From Cellvibrio polysaccharolyticus (GTDB taxonomy: Bacteria; Pseudomonadota; Gammaproteobacteria; Pseudomonadales; Cellvibrionaceae): a DNA stretch of 64,000 nucleotides. The notes below the pieces were generated by a model. That model was not told where the DNA came from. It saw only the letters and a list, made by a program, of their open reading frames with translations, and did no database searches. The position numbers were made by a program, and so were the translations under genes. Numbering within the stretch: the stretch's first letter is position 1; each line of letters opens with the position of its first letter. Location of the stretch: contig NZ_PRDL01000001.1 in assembly GCF_015182315.1 (NCBI RefSeq), positions 3,990,501 through 4,054,500 of the forward strand. The letters run 5' to 3'. Positions 1 to 8,386 of this stretch are shown one piece after another.

Positions 1-1542
1 AGGAGCGCCAAATAATAAATTCAGCTCACCGAGGCATTTATCAAAGACGGTAAATCGCCCATCACCCGAATCCCAGAGTGTGTAAACCAGATAGTCCGCA
101 TTAAGCTTTGAGGCTGGCGCACCTTTTATATGCATCACGTGCGCAAAATTGACTCGATTCTCGGCAGCAGGATATTCACCAAAGAAACCGCCGCCACACA
201 CACCATCCAGAAAACCCGGCACAACATGCTGCTGATGCACACGCTGCTGTAAATACCAGGGGTTGTAGTGCCACTCCAACAACCAGGGTGCCATGATGAG
301 CGTTTTTGAGGCCGGCGGCTGCTTTGCCAATTGTTCGAAAAAAGGAGATGCCGGTAAATGCTGCCACTTCTGGTTATAGACGTTAGCACGCCAGTCATAA
401 TCAAACTGATAGCCCATATGCCCGGTAAATTGATTGATGCCTTTATATTGTCCGGGAACAGGCCCCGCCAGAAACAGCAGCAACGGAAGCAGGAATATCA
501 CCCCATACTGCACTTTGCCGGGAAGCCACTGCACACAGGCAACTGCCCCCAAAGCAACGCACAGCAGAGCCCATGGCAGCACCGGCAACAAATAACGGGC
601 AGGCACCAGCGGATGATGTAACCATGCCCCGCCACTGAGCGCCACGAAGACTATAGCGATGCCGGCACAAAAAGACAGATACATCATTAGTAGCGGTTGC
701 CGGCGATATAAAACAACGCCTCCGACAAGCATCAGCAACATCCAGACAGCGGCCAGCCACGCCCATGAAGTACCCGCATAGAGTTTAATAACCGCACCGA
801 CGGTTGCCAACGACATAAAATCCACACCGGACTTGGCAGTAAGCGATTGAATGTCATTAAAGATGGGAGGCCCCACAAGTAACAATAACCCTGCCAGAAC
901 AGGTAAACCCAGCATAAACAGCTGTAAAACATCCTTTGCATGGCCATTCTGCCGCCAGGATATCAAGGCATGAATACCGAAAAACAGAAAGGGCGCCAGT
1001 ACCAGGGGAATAGTGACGAGCTGAAGCCACACGGTGAGCGGCGCAAGCACCCCATATAGCACGCCCCAACTCCATTTGCGCTCAACCCACCAGCGGTAGA
1101 AGGCAAACAATGCAATCGCCGCCAGCAAAGTCGATAGCGCATAAGGGCGAGCAGTACGGCTGAAATAGATCAATAAAGGAGACACAGCCAGCAAAACCGT
1201 AAACAGCCAATACTCCGACCCTTGCAGCCAACGCCTGACAAGCAGGGGTAAAGTTATCACCAAAGCGATGCCCGCTATCAATAGAGGAAAGCGCATACTC
1301 CATTCAGTAAGCCAACCCTGATTAGCGAGCCAGGCATAGAGCAATGTCAAAGGGATGCAATGATCTGCCAGACCAAAACTGGTGAAAATATCCCGATATC
1401 CTTCTGCTGACAGCAGCTTGTTTACGGCATGCCATTCATCATCAGCCAGCAGTTGTTGGGGCAACTGCCATAGCCGCAAATACAGGGCGGCAGACAAGGC
1501 AACCACCCAGCTCAGATAAACAGGCAGACGGGACCGAATCAA
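1..1542 (-). CDS. GT-C (PMT/ArnT-like) membrane glycosyltransferase, C-terminus off window
   Basis: An uninterrupted frame of 514 codons runs from a TTG at 1542 to the left edge with no stop, so the C-terminus is missing. There is no ATG near the 5' end. The TTG is preceded by GAGG with 9 nt spacing and lies 15 nt after the stop of the upstream GT2 gene. The first hydrophobic segment is followed by the acidic motif LLADDEWHAV (about residues 31-40), in the place where GT-C enzymes of the GT39/GT83 type carry their catalytic Asp/Glu, and many further hydrophobic segments follow. Such enzymes move a sugar from a polyprenyl phosphate donor to lipid, glycan or protein on the periplasmic face. The adjacent GT2 could make that donor. 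The acceptor is unknown. Confidence 0.8.
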   Translation of the reverse strand, partial: MIRSRLPVYLSWVVALSAALYLRLWQLPQQLLADDEWHAVNKLLSAEGYRDIFTSFGLADHCIPLTLLYAWLANQGWLTEWSMRFPLLIAGIALVITLPLLVRRWLQGSEYWLFTVLLAVSPLLIYFSRTARPYALSTLLAAIALFAFYRWWVERKWSWGVLYGVLAPLTVWLQLVTIPLVLAPFLFFGIHALISWRQNGHAKDVLQLFMLGLPVLAGLLLLVGPPIFNDIQSLTAKSGVDFMSLATVGAVIKLYAGTSWAWLAAVWMLLMLVGGVVLYRRQPLLMMYLSFCAGIAIVFVALSGGAWLHHPLVPARYLLPVLPWALLCVALGAVACVQWLPGKVQYGVIFLLPLLLFLAGPVPGQYKGINQFTGHMGYQFDYDWRANVYNQKWQHLPASPFFEQLAKQPPASKTLIMAPWLLEWHYNPWYLQQRVHQQHVVPGFLDGVCGGGFFGEYPAAENRVNFAHVMHIKGAPASKLNADYLVYTLWDSGDGRFTVFDKCLGELNLLFGAP

Positions 1543-1556
1543 AAGAGCACGCCTCG

Positions 1557-2309
1557 CTATGGGTTATCGGATTTGAACAAATCGGATTTTCGAAGACCTG
1601 AGCGATGCAGCAAGTGTATCAAAGACACTTTAACCACCCCCAAGCCATAAACTGTGCTGGGCCAGATACGAATAGATGAAGCTTCAGGAAAGTATTTGGT
1701 AGGGCAAGTAATTTCGGCGATATCAAATTGACGTTCAATAATTTGCGCCAGCATCTGGTTGTCAAAAATAAAGTTATCGTCATTTCGCTCAAGATCCAGT
1801 GACCTCAAGACGTCGGCAGAAAAGGCACGGTAGCCAGTGTGATATTCAGACAATTTAGCACCGGTACAGAGATTCTGGAAAGCCGTCAGGAAGCGATTGG
1901 CAATGTACTTATATAAAGGCATGCCGCCACGCAGCGCACCGTTACCCAAAATCCTTGAACCCAGCACTACCGGATACAAGCCTTCGCCAATCAACGACGC
2001 CATAGCAGGTATCAGTTGCGGTGTATATTGATAGTCCGGGTGCAACATAATGACGATATCGGCATTCAGCTCCAGCGCCTTGCGATAACAGCTCTTCTGA
2101 TTGCCACCATAGCCGCGATTTTTTTCATGGCGAATAATATGCTGAATACCCAACTGCTCAGCTAACGCCAATGTATCATCCCGACTGGCGTCATCAACCA
2201 GCACCACCTCATCAACCAAAGGCCGGGGGATTTCATTCCAGGTTTTTTCCAGCGTTTTGGCAGCGTTATAGGCGGGCAGCACGACTACCACTTTATGATC
2301 TTTATACAT
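1557..2309 (-). CDS. GT2 family glycosyltransferase (polyprenyl-phosphate sugar synthase-like)
   Basis: A 250-residue protein with a GT-A fold N-terminus: VVVVLPAYNAAKTL at residues 7-20, the nucleotide-binding VDDASRDDT at 38-46, and HPDYQYTP at 90-97 where DPM1-like enzymes have their metal/donor motif. No C-terminal membrane helices are evident, so it resembles the soluble, Dpm1-like group rather than ArnC/GtrB. Such enzymes move a sugar from a nucleotide sugar to polyprenyl phosphate on the cytoplasmic face. The GT-C gene starts 15 nt downstream, which fits a donor-synthase plus transferase pair in one operon. Sugar and acceptor cannot be deduced from sequence. Confidence 0.85.
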   Translation of the reverse strand: MYKDHKVVVVLPAYNAAKTLEKTWNEIPRPLVDEVVLVDDASRDDTLALAEQLGIQHIIRHEKNRGYGGNQKSCYRKALELNADIVIMLHPDYQYTPQLIPAMASLIGEGLYPVVLGSRILGNGALRGGMPLYKYIANRFLTAFQNLCTGAKLSEYHTGYRAFSADVLRSLDLERNDDNFIFDNQMLAQIIERQFDIAEITCPTKYFPEASSIRIWPSTVYGLGVVKVSLIHLLHRSGLRKSDLFKSDNP

Positions 2310-2458
2310 AATCAGGTCAAAGTTTGTTACTTACAGGGTTAGAGACATCAGTTTACGCGAGGGCGTAACAAAGTCCTATAGAAAACCTGCCTCCCACCAC
2401 ATCGCCATCAAGACAAACAGGGCACTGATTCAGTGGTGTTTTTACTGGCAGCTACCCG

Positions 2459-3772
2459 GTGACTATGTTTGAATTAAACCCTTTTACGCGAGCGGCAGGT
2501 ATGGCAATGAATGACGAACTCAAGCACCTTCAGGAAGAAGCCTTCAAATTGTGCAACTCTGCGCACTTTCAGCAGGTTGTGATGGATCATTGTAATCTTG
2601 AAAAATCGGCTTTTGTTCGTCAGCCGGATATCACCATCCACCCGAGAGACCAGATGTTGCTGCACTCCCTGTTTCATCATCAGGATGCCAATGTCGGTTT
2701 TAGCCAGTACTACAATGTTGCGCTGCAACAGTTTTATGCGGCCAATCAAATGGTGCAGCGAATGTTTCCCCATACCGAAAAGGGGGATCTGAAAATCCTG
2801 GATTTTGCCTGCGGTTTCGGACGCTTGCTGCGCTTCCTGACAGCCGCCTATCCGGCTGGCTGCATTACAGGCAGTGAAATTCAAACAGATGCCCTCGAAT
2901 TTGTCGGAAGCACCTACAATATTCCCACTGTTCCGTCCTGCGCCAACCCGGAGGATTTTAATCCTCAGGAAAAATTTCACGTTATCTGGGTCGCGTCACT
3001 GTTTTCCCACCTGCCTTCCGGATTGTTTCATCAATGGTTGAAGAAGCTCCACAGCTGCCTCACACCCGATGGCGTGCTGTGCTTCAGCGTGCATGATGCC
3101 TGCCTGTTGCCCGAAGGCCATGTATTCCCGGAAGACGAGGGGATTTTCTTCTGGCCAGGCAGTGAAAATGAAGATCTCGAAACCAGCATTTATGGCACCA
3201 CCTATGTTAACGAGGCATTTGTAAGCCAGGCAGTAACCATAACCACCGGCCGCGCCTCCAATTACCATCGTTTGCCCAGAGCACTGGCTCACGAGCAGGA
3301 TATCTATATCGTTGCGGCCAACCCGGATACCGACTTAACACCCCTTGCCGGTTTCCGACGAGGCGCCTGGGGCTGGGCGGATGAACGCTACCTGGCAGAC
3401 AATGGCGAGCTTTATCTGAGGGGCTGGGCAGCATCTGTGGATGACGGGCGTCTTGATCACGTGGATATTCAGGTTGATGACCAACATTTTCGCGTTCCCA
3501 CCGGAACGGGCATTTCACGGGAAGACGTAGGATTGTTCTTTAACGATGACCGATTGAATAACTCAGGCTGGGAATTCCGCTACACCATTCCCGCAGGCAT
3601 CGGGCCGGTTCGTGTCACCGCCAGCGCAAGAACTTCCATAGGAGAAAAAGCGCTTTTATTTACCGGCGAGTTTCCACGTCCGGCATCTGTGACGCGGCCC
3701 ATCGAAACGACGCCGCCAGCTGCCTGTAATACCTTCTGGAATAAAATGTGTTCATTTTTCAGAAAGCCTTGA
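2459..3772 (+). CDS. SAM-dependent methyltransferase with C-terminal beta-rich domain
   Basis: A 437-residue class I methyltransferase. Motif I is ILDFACGFGRLL at about 113-124, followed by an acidic residue (E140) in GSEIQTDALEF at the expected end of strand beta2. VIWVASLFSHLP matches motif IV/post-motif. Residues about 340-437 form a separate Trp/Asp-rich region (GELYLRGWAASVDDG, then SREDVGLFF) like the beta-sandwich add-ons found on some glycosyltransferases and methyltransferases that act on cell-surface glycans. The start is uncertain: GTG at 2459, ATG at 2465 and ATG at 2501 share the frame and none has a strong Shine-Dalgarno. It is divergent from the two glycosyltransferases, so a role in glycan modification is plausible but inferred. 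Confidence 0.75.
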   Translation: MTMFELNPFTRAAGMAMNDELKHLQEEAFKLCNSAHFQQVVMDHCNLEKSAFVRQPDITIHPRDQMLLHSLFHHQDANVGFSQYYNVALQQFYAANQMVQRMFPHTEKGDLKILDFACGFGRLLRFLTAAYPAGCITGSEIQTDALEFVGSTYNIPTVPSCANPEDFNPQEKFHVIWVASLFSHLPSGLFHQWLKKLHSCLTPDGVLCFSVHDACLLPEGHVFPEDEGIFFWPGSENEDLETSIYGTTYVNEAFVSQAVTITTGRASNYHRLPRALAHEQDIYIVAANPDTDLTPLAGFRRGAWGWADERYLADNGELYLRGWAASVDDGRLDHVDIQVDDQHFRVPTGTGISREDVGLFFNDDRLNNSGWEFRYTIPAGIGPVRVTASARTSIGEKALLFTGEFPRPASVTRPIETTPPAACNTFWNKMCSFFRKP

Positions 3773-3865
3773 GCGCCAGAATCATCAACCGCCAAACAAG
3801 GATGTTTGGGTTGATACAATGACTGTTGCTTTCACTGATTGTTTTCTTCCCTCAACAGGAATGCC

Positions 3866-4870
3866 ATGAAATACCGTTCTGTACCTTGCGACGCGTCTGT
3901 TTTAAGTCCCTCTAAAACCGGCGTACTCCTGGTTAATCTGGGCACTCCGGACGCGCCGGATACGCCATCACTGCGACGCTACCTTGCCGAATTTCTGTCA
4001 GACCCCCGCGTCATTGAATTACCGCGCCTGCTTTGGAAAATTATTTTGCACGGCATAGTACTGCGCACCCGCCCCGCCAAATCAGCCAGGGCCTATCAAT
4101 CGGTATGGACAGATGATGGCTCGCCGCTGCTGGCGATCAGCAAGCAACAACAACATGCGATTAAAAACGCACTGGGCGCTGATGTGCCTGTTGCTCTGGG
4201 AATGCGATACGGCAACCCTTCTGTCAGCCATGCGCTGCGAGAGCTGCAACAACAAAAAATTGATCGGCTGATTGTATTACCGCTCTACCCGCAATACTCC
4301 GGCCCGACAACCGGCTCCGTTTTTGACGCGGTCACCGAAGAACTGCGTACATGGCGTTATGTCCCTGAAATACACTTTATTCAAAATTACATGATGGAGC
4401 CGCGTTACATTAGCGCACTGAGTAACAGCATTCAGGAACATATTCAAACTTATGGTTTGCCACAAAAATTGCTGTTCTCCTATCACGGCATGCCACAACG
4501 CTATGCCGACGCCGGTGACCCTTACTATCAATTGTGCGTAAGAACCACGCAGCTGATCGAAGCACAACTGGGGTTGGATGAAGGCATTTGCATGACCACC
4601 TTTCAATCACGCTTCGGCAAAGAGGAATGGTTAAAACCTTACACAGACATCACCCTTGAGCACTTACCGGCTCAGGGCTTCAAGCATATTGCGATCGTGT
4701 CGCCAGCCTTCAGTGCCGATTGCCTGGAAACGCTCGAAGAACTGGCCGTAGAAAATCGAGACTTGTTTATGGAGAGTGGTGGCGAACAATATCATTACAT
4801 TGCTGCACTCAATGACCGGGCGGATCACATGGAAGCGCTGGTTCATCTGTTAAAAATCTATTTGCGATAA
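3866..4870 (+). CDS. hemH: ferrochelatase
   Basis: Inserts Fe2+ into protoporphyrin IX, the last step of protoheme synthesis. The start is the ATG at 3866, preceded by AGGA; the frame also extends back to a TTG at 3839. The 334-residue protein has LLVNLGTPDAP at 21-31, the catalytic-histidine motif FSYHGMPQRY with H207, TTFQSRFGKEEWLKP at about 244-258, and the second active-site region VSPAFSADCLETLEE with an acidic residue near 288. No C-terminal cysteine cluster for a [2Fe-2S] centre is present. It is followed 13 nt later by an acyltransferase gene; I see no functional link between them. Confidence 0.96.
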   Translation: MKYRSVPCDASVLSPSKTGVLLVNLGTPDAPDTPSLRRYLAEFLSDPRVIELPRLLWKIILHGIVLRTRPAKSARAYQSVWTDDGSPLLAISKQQQHAIKNALGADVPVALGMRYGNPSVSHALRELQQQKIDRLIVLPLYPQYSGPTTGSVFDAVTEELRTWRYVPEIHFIQNYMMEPRYISALSNSIQEHIQTYGLPQKLLFSYHGMPQRYADAGDPYYQLCVRTTQLIEAQLGLDEGICMTTFQSRFGKEEWLKPYTDITLEHLPAQGFKHIAIVSPAFSADCLETLEELAVENRDLFMESGGEQYHYIAALNDRADHMEALVHLLKIYLR

Positions 4871-4883
4871 ACACCATCCTTGT

Positions 4884-6005
4884 ATGAACACCTTTAACCC
4901 GACACTTCATGGATTGCGCGGTTTGGCCGCACTTGCTGTTCTGATTTTCCATTGGGGCGAAACATTTCCTGCATTTCGTCAGGAGATCAGTGCGAACTGG
5001 GGTATCGTCGGCAAGATAGTTTCCCAACTGATCGGTTTTGGATGGGTCGGGGTTTTACTTTTTTTTGTGCTTTCCGGTTTTTTATTAACAACCAGCAATG
5101 GCCACATGGCATTTAATAAAAAAGCACTGGGTGTATTTTGGGCACGACGCTTTTTAAGAATTTACCCGGCTGTGTGGTTACAGCTGATAATACTGAGCAG
5201 TTTGCTGGGCGTATTACACGGATTAAATGTGCCGGCAAGTACCGGCCAGTGGCTAAGCAATATCACATTATTCGTTAACCTGCCCCCCTACCTGCCCTAT
5301 CCGGTCAATGCGGTGTGGTGGACCTTACCGATCGAGCTAAGCTTTTACCTGATTTTCCCGCTATTGCTTTTGTTTGCCAAACGCCATAGTTTTTTAACCT
5401 TATTAGTCACCGCAGTGGTTATAACACTTGCATGGCGAATCGCCGTTATGTGGTACTTCAGGGAGGAGCCGGGTTATGGCCCGGTACAACCCTACCTGGA
5501 CTTACTACCGGGTTGCCTCGCAATTTTTGTGATGGGCATGTATGCAGCCCACCAATCAATGCAATTGTCGGCCATACAACAAAAATTGGTGATCACTCTG
5601 AGCTTGGCTGCTTTGGGGACGCTCATGTATTGGCTTACCAGCAATGCATCTCATTACTGGAACGGCCATTGGATGCTGGTAATCTGGAATTTTTCCGTGT
5701 CGATTGTGCTTGCCACTATCGTATGGGTAACAGGGAAAAATCCGGAGATCAGGAAAACAATGCTCTCCGGAAAACTGACAGTTTTTTTCGGAGAGGTCAG
5801 CTTCGGAATATATTTATGGCACTTTCCGGTTTTACTGGCATTTCACCAATGGACCAGTGGCTGGCAAAATAATCCATGGATCAGCTTGCTGATTTTGCCA
5901 GGAATTTTGCTACCTACGCTGATACTCGCCAGCATCAGCTATTACTGCATCGAACGCCCCGCCATGCAGCTGGGCAAGCGCCTCGGAAGCACACCTCGCA
6001 ACTGA
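4884..6005 (+). CDS. acyltransferase 3 family membrane protein (copy 1)
   Basis: A 373-residue integral membrane acyltransferase. The N-terminus HGLRGLAALAVLIFHW carries the conserved Arg and the catalytic-type His of the acyltransferase-3 (OafA/NodX) family. Other family marks are FFVLSGFLL, the FLRIYPAVWLQL region and SFGIYLWHFPVL. About ten hydrophobic segments are visible. These proteins transfer acetyl or similar groups to surface glycans. It starts 13 nt after hemH, and its stop is only 10 bp from the stop of a convergent paralogue. The two share length and most motifs, which points to an old duplication with inversion. The acceptor is unknown. Confidence 0.9.
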   Translation: MNTFNPTLHGLRGLAALAVLIFHWGETFPAFRQEISANWGIVGKIVSQLIGFGWVGVLLFFVLSGFLLTTSNGHMAFNKKALGVFWARRFLRIYPAVWLQLIILSSLLGVLHGLNVPASTGQWLSNITLFVNLPPYLPYPVNAVWWTLPIELSFYLIFPLLLLFAKRHSFLTLLVTAVVITLAWRIAVMWYFREEPGYGPVQPYLDLLPGCLAIFVMGMYAAHQSMQLSAIQQKLVITLSLAALGTLMYWLTSNASHYWNGHWMLVIWNFSVSIVLATIVWVTGKNPEIRKTMLSGKLTVFFGEVSFGIYLWHFPVLLAFHQWTSGWQNNPWISLLILPGILLPTLILASISYYCIERPAMQLGKRLGSTPRN

Positions 6006-6015
6006 ATCCAAACCG

Positions 6016-7119
6016 CTAACCGACAAAGCGGCGGCGCCCCCACTGTATCAATGGCGCTTCGACATATTTGAAACTTAAACCCGCCAGGGCAAATGTCAGC
6101 ACCATGCTCAGTAGCAACCACTGTACATTTTGCGCAAGGGAGCCATCTGCTGAATAAAAATAACGGTGAACCACCAGCATGACAGGAAAGTGCCATAAAT
6201 ATATTCCAAAGCTGGTATCACCCATCCATTTAAAGGGTTGTCGTGCCAACCACTGGTAACCAGTAAGAGGTTGCCGGAGCGCATAGACCAGCAGCGCAAT
6301 GCCGGGCGCGCAGAGCAAAGGCCAAAAGAGCAACAACCAATGGCCGGCCCAATATTTATCGAGAACAACCACCAGATAAAAAAGCAGCGCAATAATTAGT
6401 GCAAGACCGAGCAGAGTGGACTGGTAGGCTCTGGAACGCTCGGGTTGCGCAGCATGTGCCACAAGGATACCGGTACAGAAATAAAAGATACTGGAAGGTA
6501 AAGCATCCAGATATACCTGATAGGGGGCGTAACTCTCGGTATTGAAATAATAAAAAACCCCAAGGCGCCAGGAGATACTTAACAGCGCAGCAAGGACCAG
6601 CAATCCGACAGCGCCAATACGACGAAAAAGTAAAAGAATAAGAGGGAAGCAAAGGTAAAACCCCAGCTCGACTGGCAAGGTCCACCAGACACCGTTTAAG
6701 GGTTTAACATGGCCGGGGGGTAAATGAATCCACAGCAAAAAGTTTGCGATCAGATCAGTGCCCCACTGCCAGGCGGGCAACCCCAGGATCCAGAAGCTTC
6801 CCACCATCATCACCAACAACTGTAACCATACAGCAGGGTAAATTCTTAACAAGCGGCGCAAGTAAAAGGTCGAAAGAACCGGTGTCTTTCCGGATAGATA
6901 GGGCGTAGACAACACCGTTCCGGAAAGCACGAAAAAAACCATGACGCCTACCCAGCCCGAACCGATAAAAAACGATATCCACCACCAGATGCTGTAGATT
7001 CCGCCATGTTCGTGAAGCTGAGGATGAATACCAAAGAGCGCTCCCCAATGAAAGATCAATACGCCCAGCGCAGCCAGCGCTCTCAATCCGTGAAGTTGGT
7101 GCATGTATTGATTTGACAT
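6016..7119 (-). CDS. acyltransferase 3 family membrane protein (copy 2)
   Basis: A paralogue of the convergent neighbour at 4884-6005. It has the N-terminal HQLHGLRALAALGVLIFHWG, FFVLSGTVLSTPYL, LRIYPAVWLQLLVM and SFGIYLWHFPVMLVVH motifs in the same order. I place the start at ATG 7119 because the product then aligns with the paralogue's N-terminus; a TTG at 7137 would add six residues. Neither has a clear Shine-Dalgarno. The 7-bp tandem repeat at 7211-7299 lies 92-180 bp upstream, so repeat length could affect the promoter region. Likely role: O-acylation of an envelope polysaccharide. Confidence 0.88.
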   Translation of the reverse strand: MSNQYMHQLHGLRALAALGVLIFHWGALFGIHPQLHEHGGIYSIWWWISFFIGSGWVGVMVFFVLSGTVLSTPYLSGKTPVLSTFYLRRLLRIYPAVWLQLLVMMVGSFWILGLPAWQWGTDLIANFLLWIHLPPGHVKPLNGVWWTLPVELGFYLCFPLILLLFRRIGAVGLLVLAALLSISWRLGVFYYFNTESYAPYQVYLDALPSSIFYFCTGILVAHAAQPERSRAYQSTLLGLALIIALLFYLVVVLDKYWAGHWLLLFWPLLCAPGIALLVYALRQPLTGYQWLARQPFKWMGDTSFGIYLWHFPVMLVVHRYFYSADGSLAQNVQWLLLSMVLTFALAGLSFKYVEAPLIQWGRRRFVG

Positions 7120-7210
7120 AGGCGGGGCATAACTCAAAGGCGGCTTGATTGATTCAGAAGACGGGAATTGTCTACCAAAACACGGGTGGCGTCACCCCGG
7201 AGATTTATTT

Positions 7211-7299
7211 GCGGATTGCGGATTGCGGATTGCGGATTGCGGATTGCGGATTGCGGATTGCGGATTGCGGATTGCGGATTGCGGATTGCGGATTGCGGA
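7211..7299. repeat. perfect 7-bp tandem repeat (GCGGATT), 12 full copies plus 5 nt
   Basis: Twelve exact copies of GCGGATT are followed by GCGGA, 89 bp in all with no mismatch. It lies between the sodA terminator and the start of the downstream acyltransferase, both on the minus strand. Because 7 is not a multiple of 3 the array is open in several frames and yields artificial repeat peptides on both strands; it is not a gene. Perfect short repeats of this length change copy number by slippage. Confidence 0.97.
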
Positions 7300-7316
7300 A
7301 CAGAGTAAACAAAACA

Positions 7317-7339
7317 GAGAGAAGGCAATGCCTTCTCTC
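7317..7339 (-). terminator. hairpin after sodA
   Basis: GAGAGAAGGC and GCCTTCTCTC form a perfect 10-bp stem with a 3-nt loop. Read on the minus strand it lies just after the sodA stop and is followed by TGTTTTGTTT, a broken U tract. It separates sodA from the tandem repeat and acyltransferase. Confidence 0.7.
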
Positions 7340-7349
7340 CGGTGAAACA

Positions 7350-7961
7350 TTAACCAACCGCTTCTTCGTAACGACGGGCAACTTCGTTCCAGTCGATGAC
7401 GCTGTAGAACGCGCCGATGTAGTCCGGGCGACGGTTTTGGTATTTCAGGTAGTAGGCGTGTTCCCATACATCCAGACCCAGAATCGGGGTATTACCGTTG
7501 AGCAACGGGCTGTCCTGGTTAGCGGAGCTTTCTACAACCAGTTTGCCAGCCGGTGTTACTGACAGCCATGCCCAGCCACTGCCGAAACGGGTCAGTGCAG
7601 CAGCGGTGAAGGCTTTTTTGAATTCTTCAAAACCGCCCAGTTCGCTGTTGATCGCATCAGCGACTTTGCCGGTTGGCTCGCCGCCGCCGTTAGGAGAAAT
7701 AACGGTCCAGAACAGGCTGTGATTGTGGTGACCACCACCGTGGTTACGCACCGGGCCTTGCAGTTTTTCCGGCAGTGAAGAGAAGCCTCTCAACAGCTCT
7801 TCCAGAGATTTGGACGCATGCTCGGTACCCTCTACCGCCGCATTCAAACCGTTTACGTAGGTTTGATGGTGCTTGGTGTAGTGGATTTCCATAGTAGCCG
7901 CATCAATGTTTGGCTCCAGGGCGTCGTACGCATAATTCAGAGGAGGAAGAGTAAACGACAT
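7350..7961 (-). CDS. sodA: superoxide dismutase, Mn type
   Basis: Converts superoxide to oxygen and peroxide; no signal peptide, so cytoplasmic. At 203 residues it has the usual Fe/Mn-SOD length. Metal ligands are H27 (EIHYTKHH), H81 (GGHHNHSLFW), D164 and H168 (DVWEHAYY). GGGHHNHSLFW and NQDSPL (second-shell Gln, about 149) are the Mn-type signatures; Fe-type enzymes instead have AAQ.WNHTFYW and NAATPL. It appears monocistronic, with its own hairpin terminator downstream and a long leader region upstream. Confidence 0.95.
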   Translation of the reverse strand: MSFTLPPLNYAYDALEPNIDAATMEIHYTKHHQTYVNGLNAAVEGTEHASKSLEELLRGFSSLPEKLQGPVRNHGGGHHNHSLFWTVISPNGGGEPTGKVADAINSELGGFEEFKKAFTAAALTRFGSGWAWLSVTPAGKLVVESSANQDSPLLNGNTPILGLDVWEHAYYLKYQNRRPDYIGAFYSVIDWNEVARRYEEAVG

Positions 7962-8321
7962 ATCCGATTCCTTATGTTAATTAACAGTTGATTGAAGTGA
8001 CAGCGAAGGATAAGCAACATGGCCGCCAATACGCCCTGCACCGAAAAGAGACCATACCCGAAAAGAGCGATGGCTTCATCAGCGTCCGGCTTTGGCGGGT
8101 GCTTTCAGTCACCGGAAAACACGTCATGGAGATGCATTATAGACAATTCACTCCATAGAGTTTGAGACAATCATAACTATCGGCCGCAATAAAAAGAAGC
8201 TATCGATGCCATTGTGCTTATTTTCGGGTTAATGCTTAACCACCCGGCCCGTCACCAAAAATCGCTCAACGCTACATTCGACAGTTTCAACAATGGCCCA
8301 ACCCGCGGATGGCAGGTCATA
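7962..8321. promoter_or_regulatory. intergenic region upstream of sodA
   Basis: About 360 bp between the sodA start and the cysA terminator. It must hold the sodA promoter on the minus strand. It is moderately AT-rich near 8130-8230. I see no convincing Fur, SoxR or OxyR site by eye and no open frame with gene-like features. Confidence 0.4.
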
Positions 8322-8361
8322 AAAAAGCCCGCCCTTCCTGAACAGGAAAAGACGGGCGGAG
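8322..8361 (-). terminator. intrinsic terminator of the sulfate operon
   Basis: On the minus strand GCCCGTCTTTTCCTG pairs with CAGGAAGGGCGGGC and is followed by TTTTTTAT. It lies 26 nt after the cysA stop, so it ends the sbp-cysTWA transcript. Confidence 0.9.
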
Positions 8362-8386
8362 ACAATCAGCGTTTCATCAATCAGGA

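Noticed and set aside
135..1303. Several short ATG frames on the minus strand
   Set aside because: They are out-of-frame shadows of the long TTG-started glycosyltransferase frame, which is open without interruption.
7211..7299. CRISPR array
   Set aside because: Units are contiguous with no spacers; the same holds for 61236-61370.
7145..7562. Open frames with a repeating GLRIADC/NPQSAIR-type peptide across the heptamer repeat
   Set aside because: They exist on both strands and in several frames only because the repeat has no stop; no start signals or family support.
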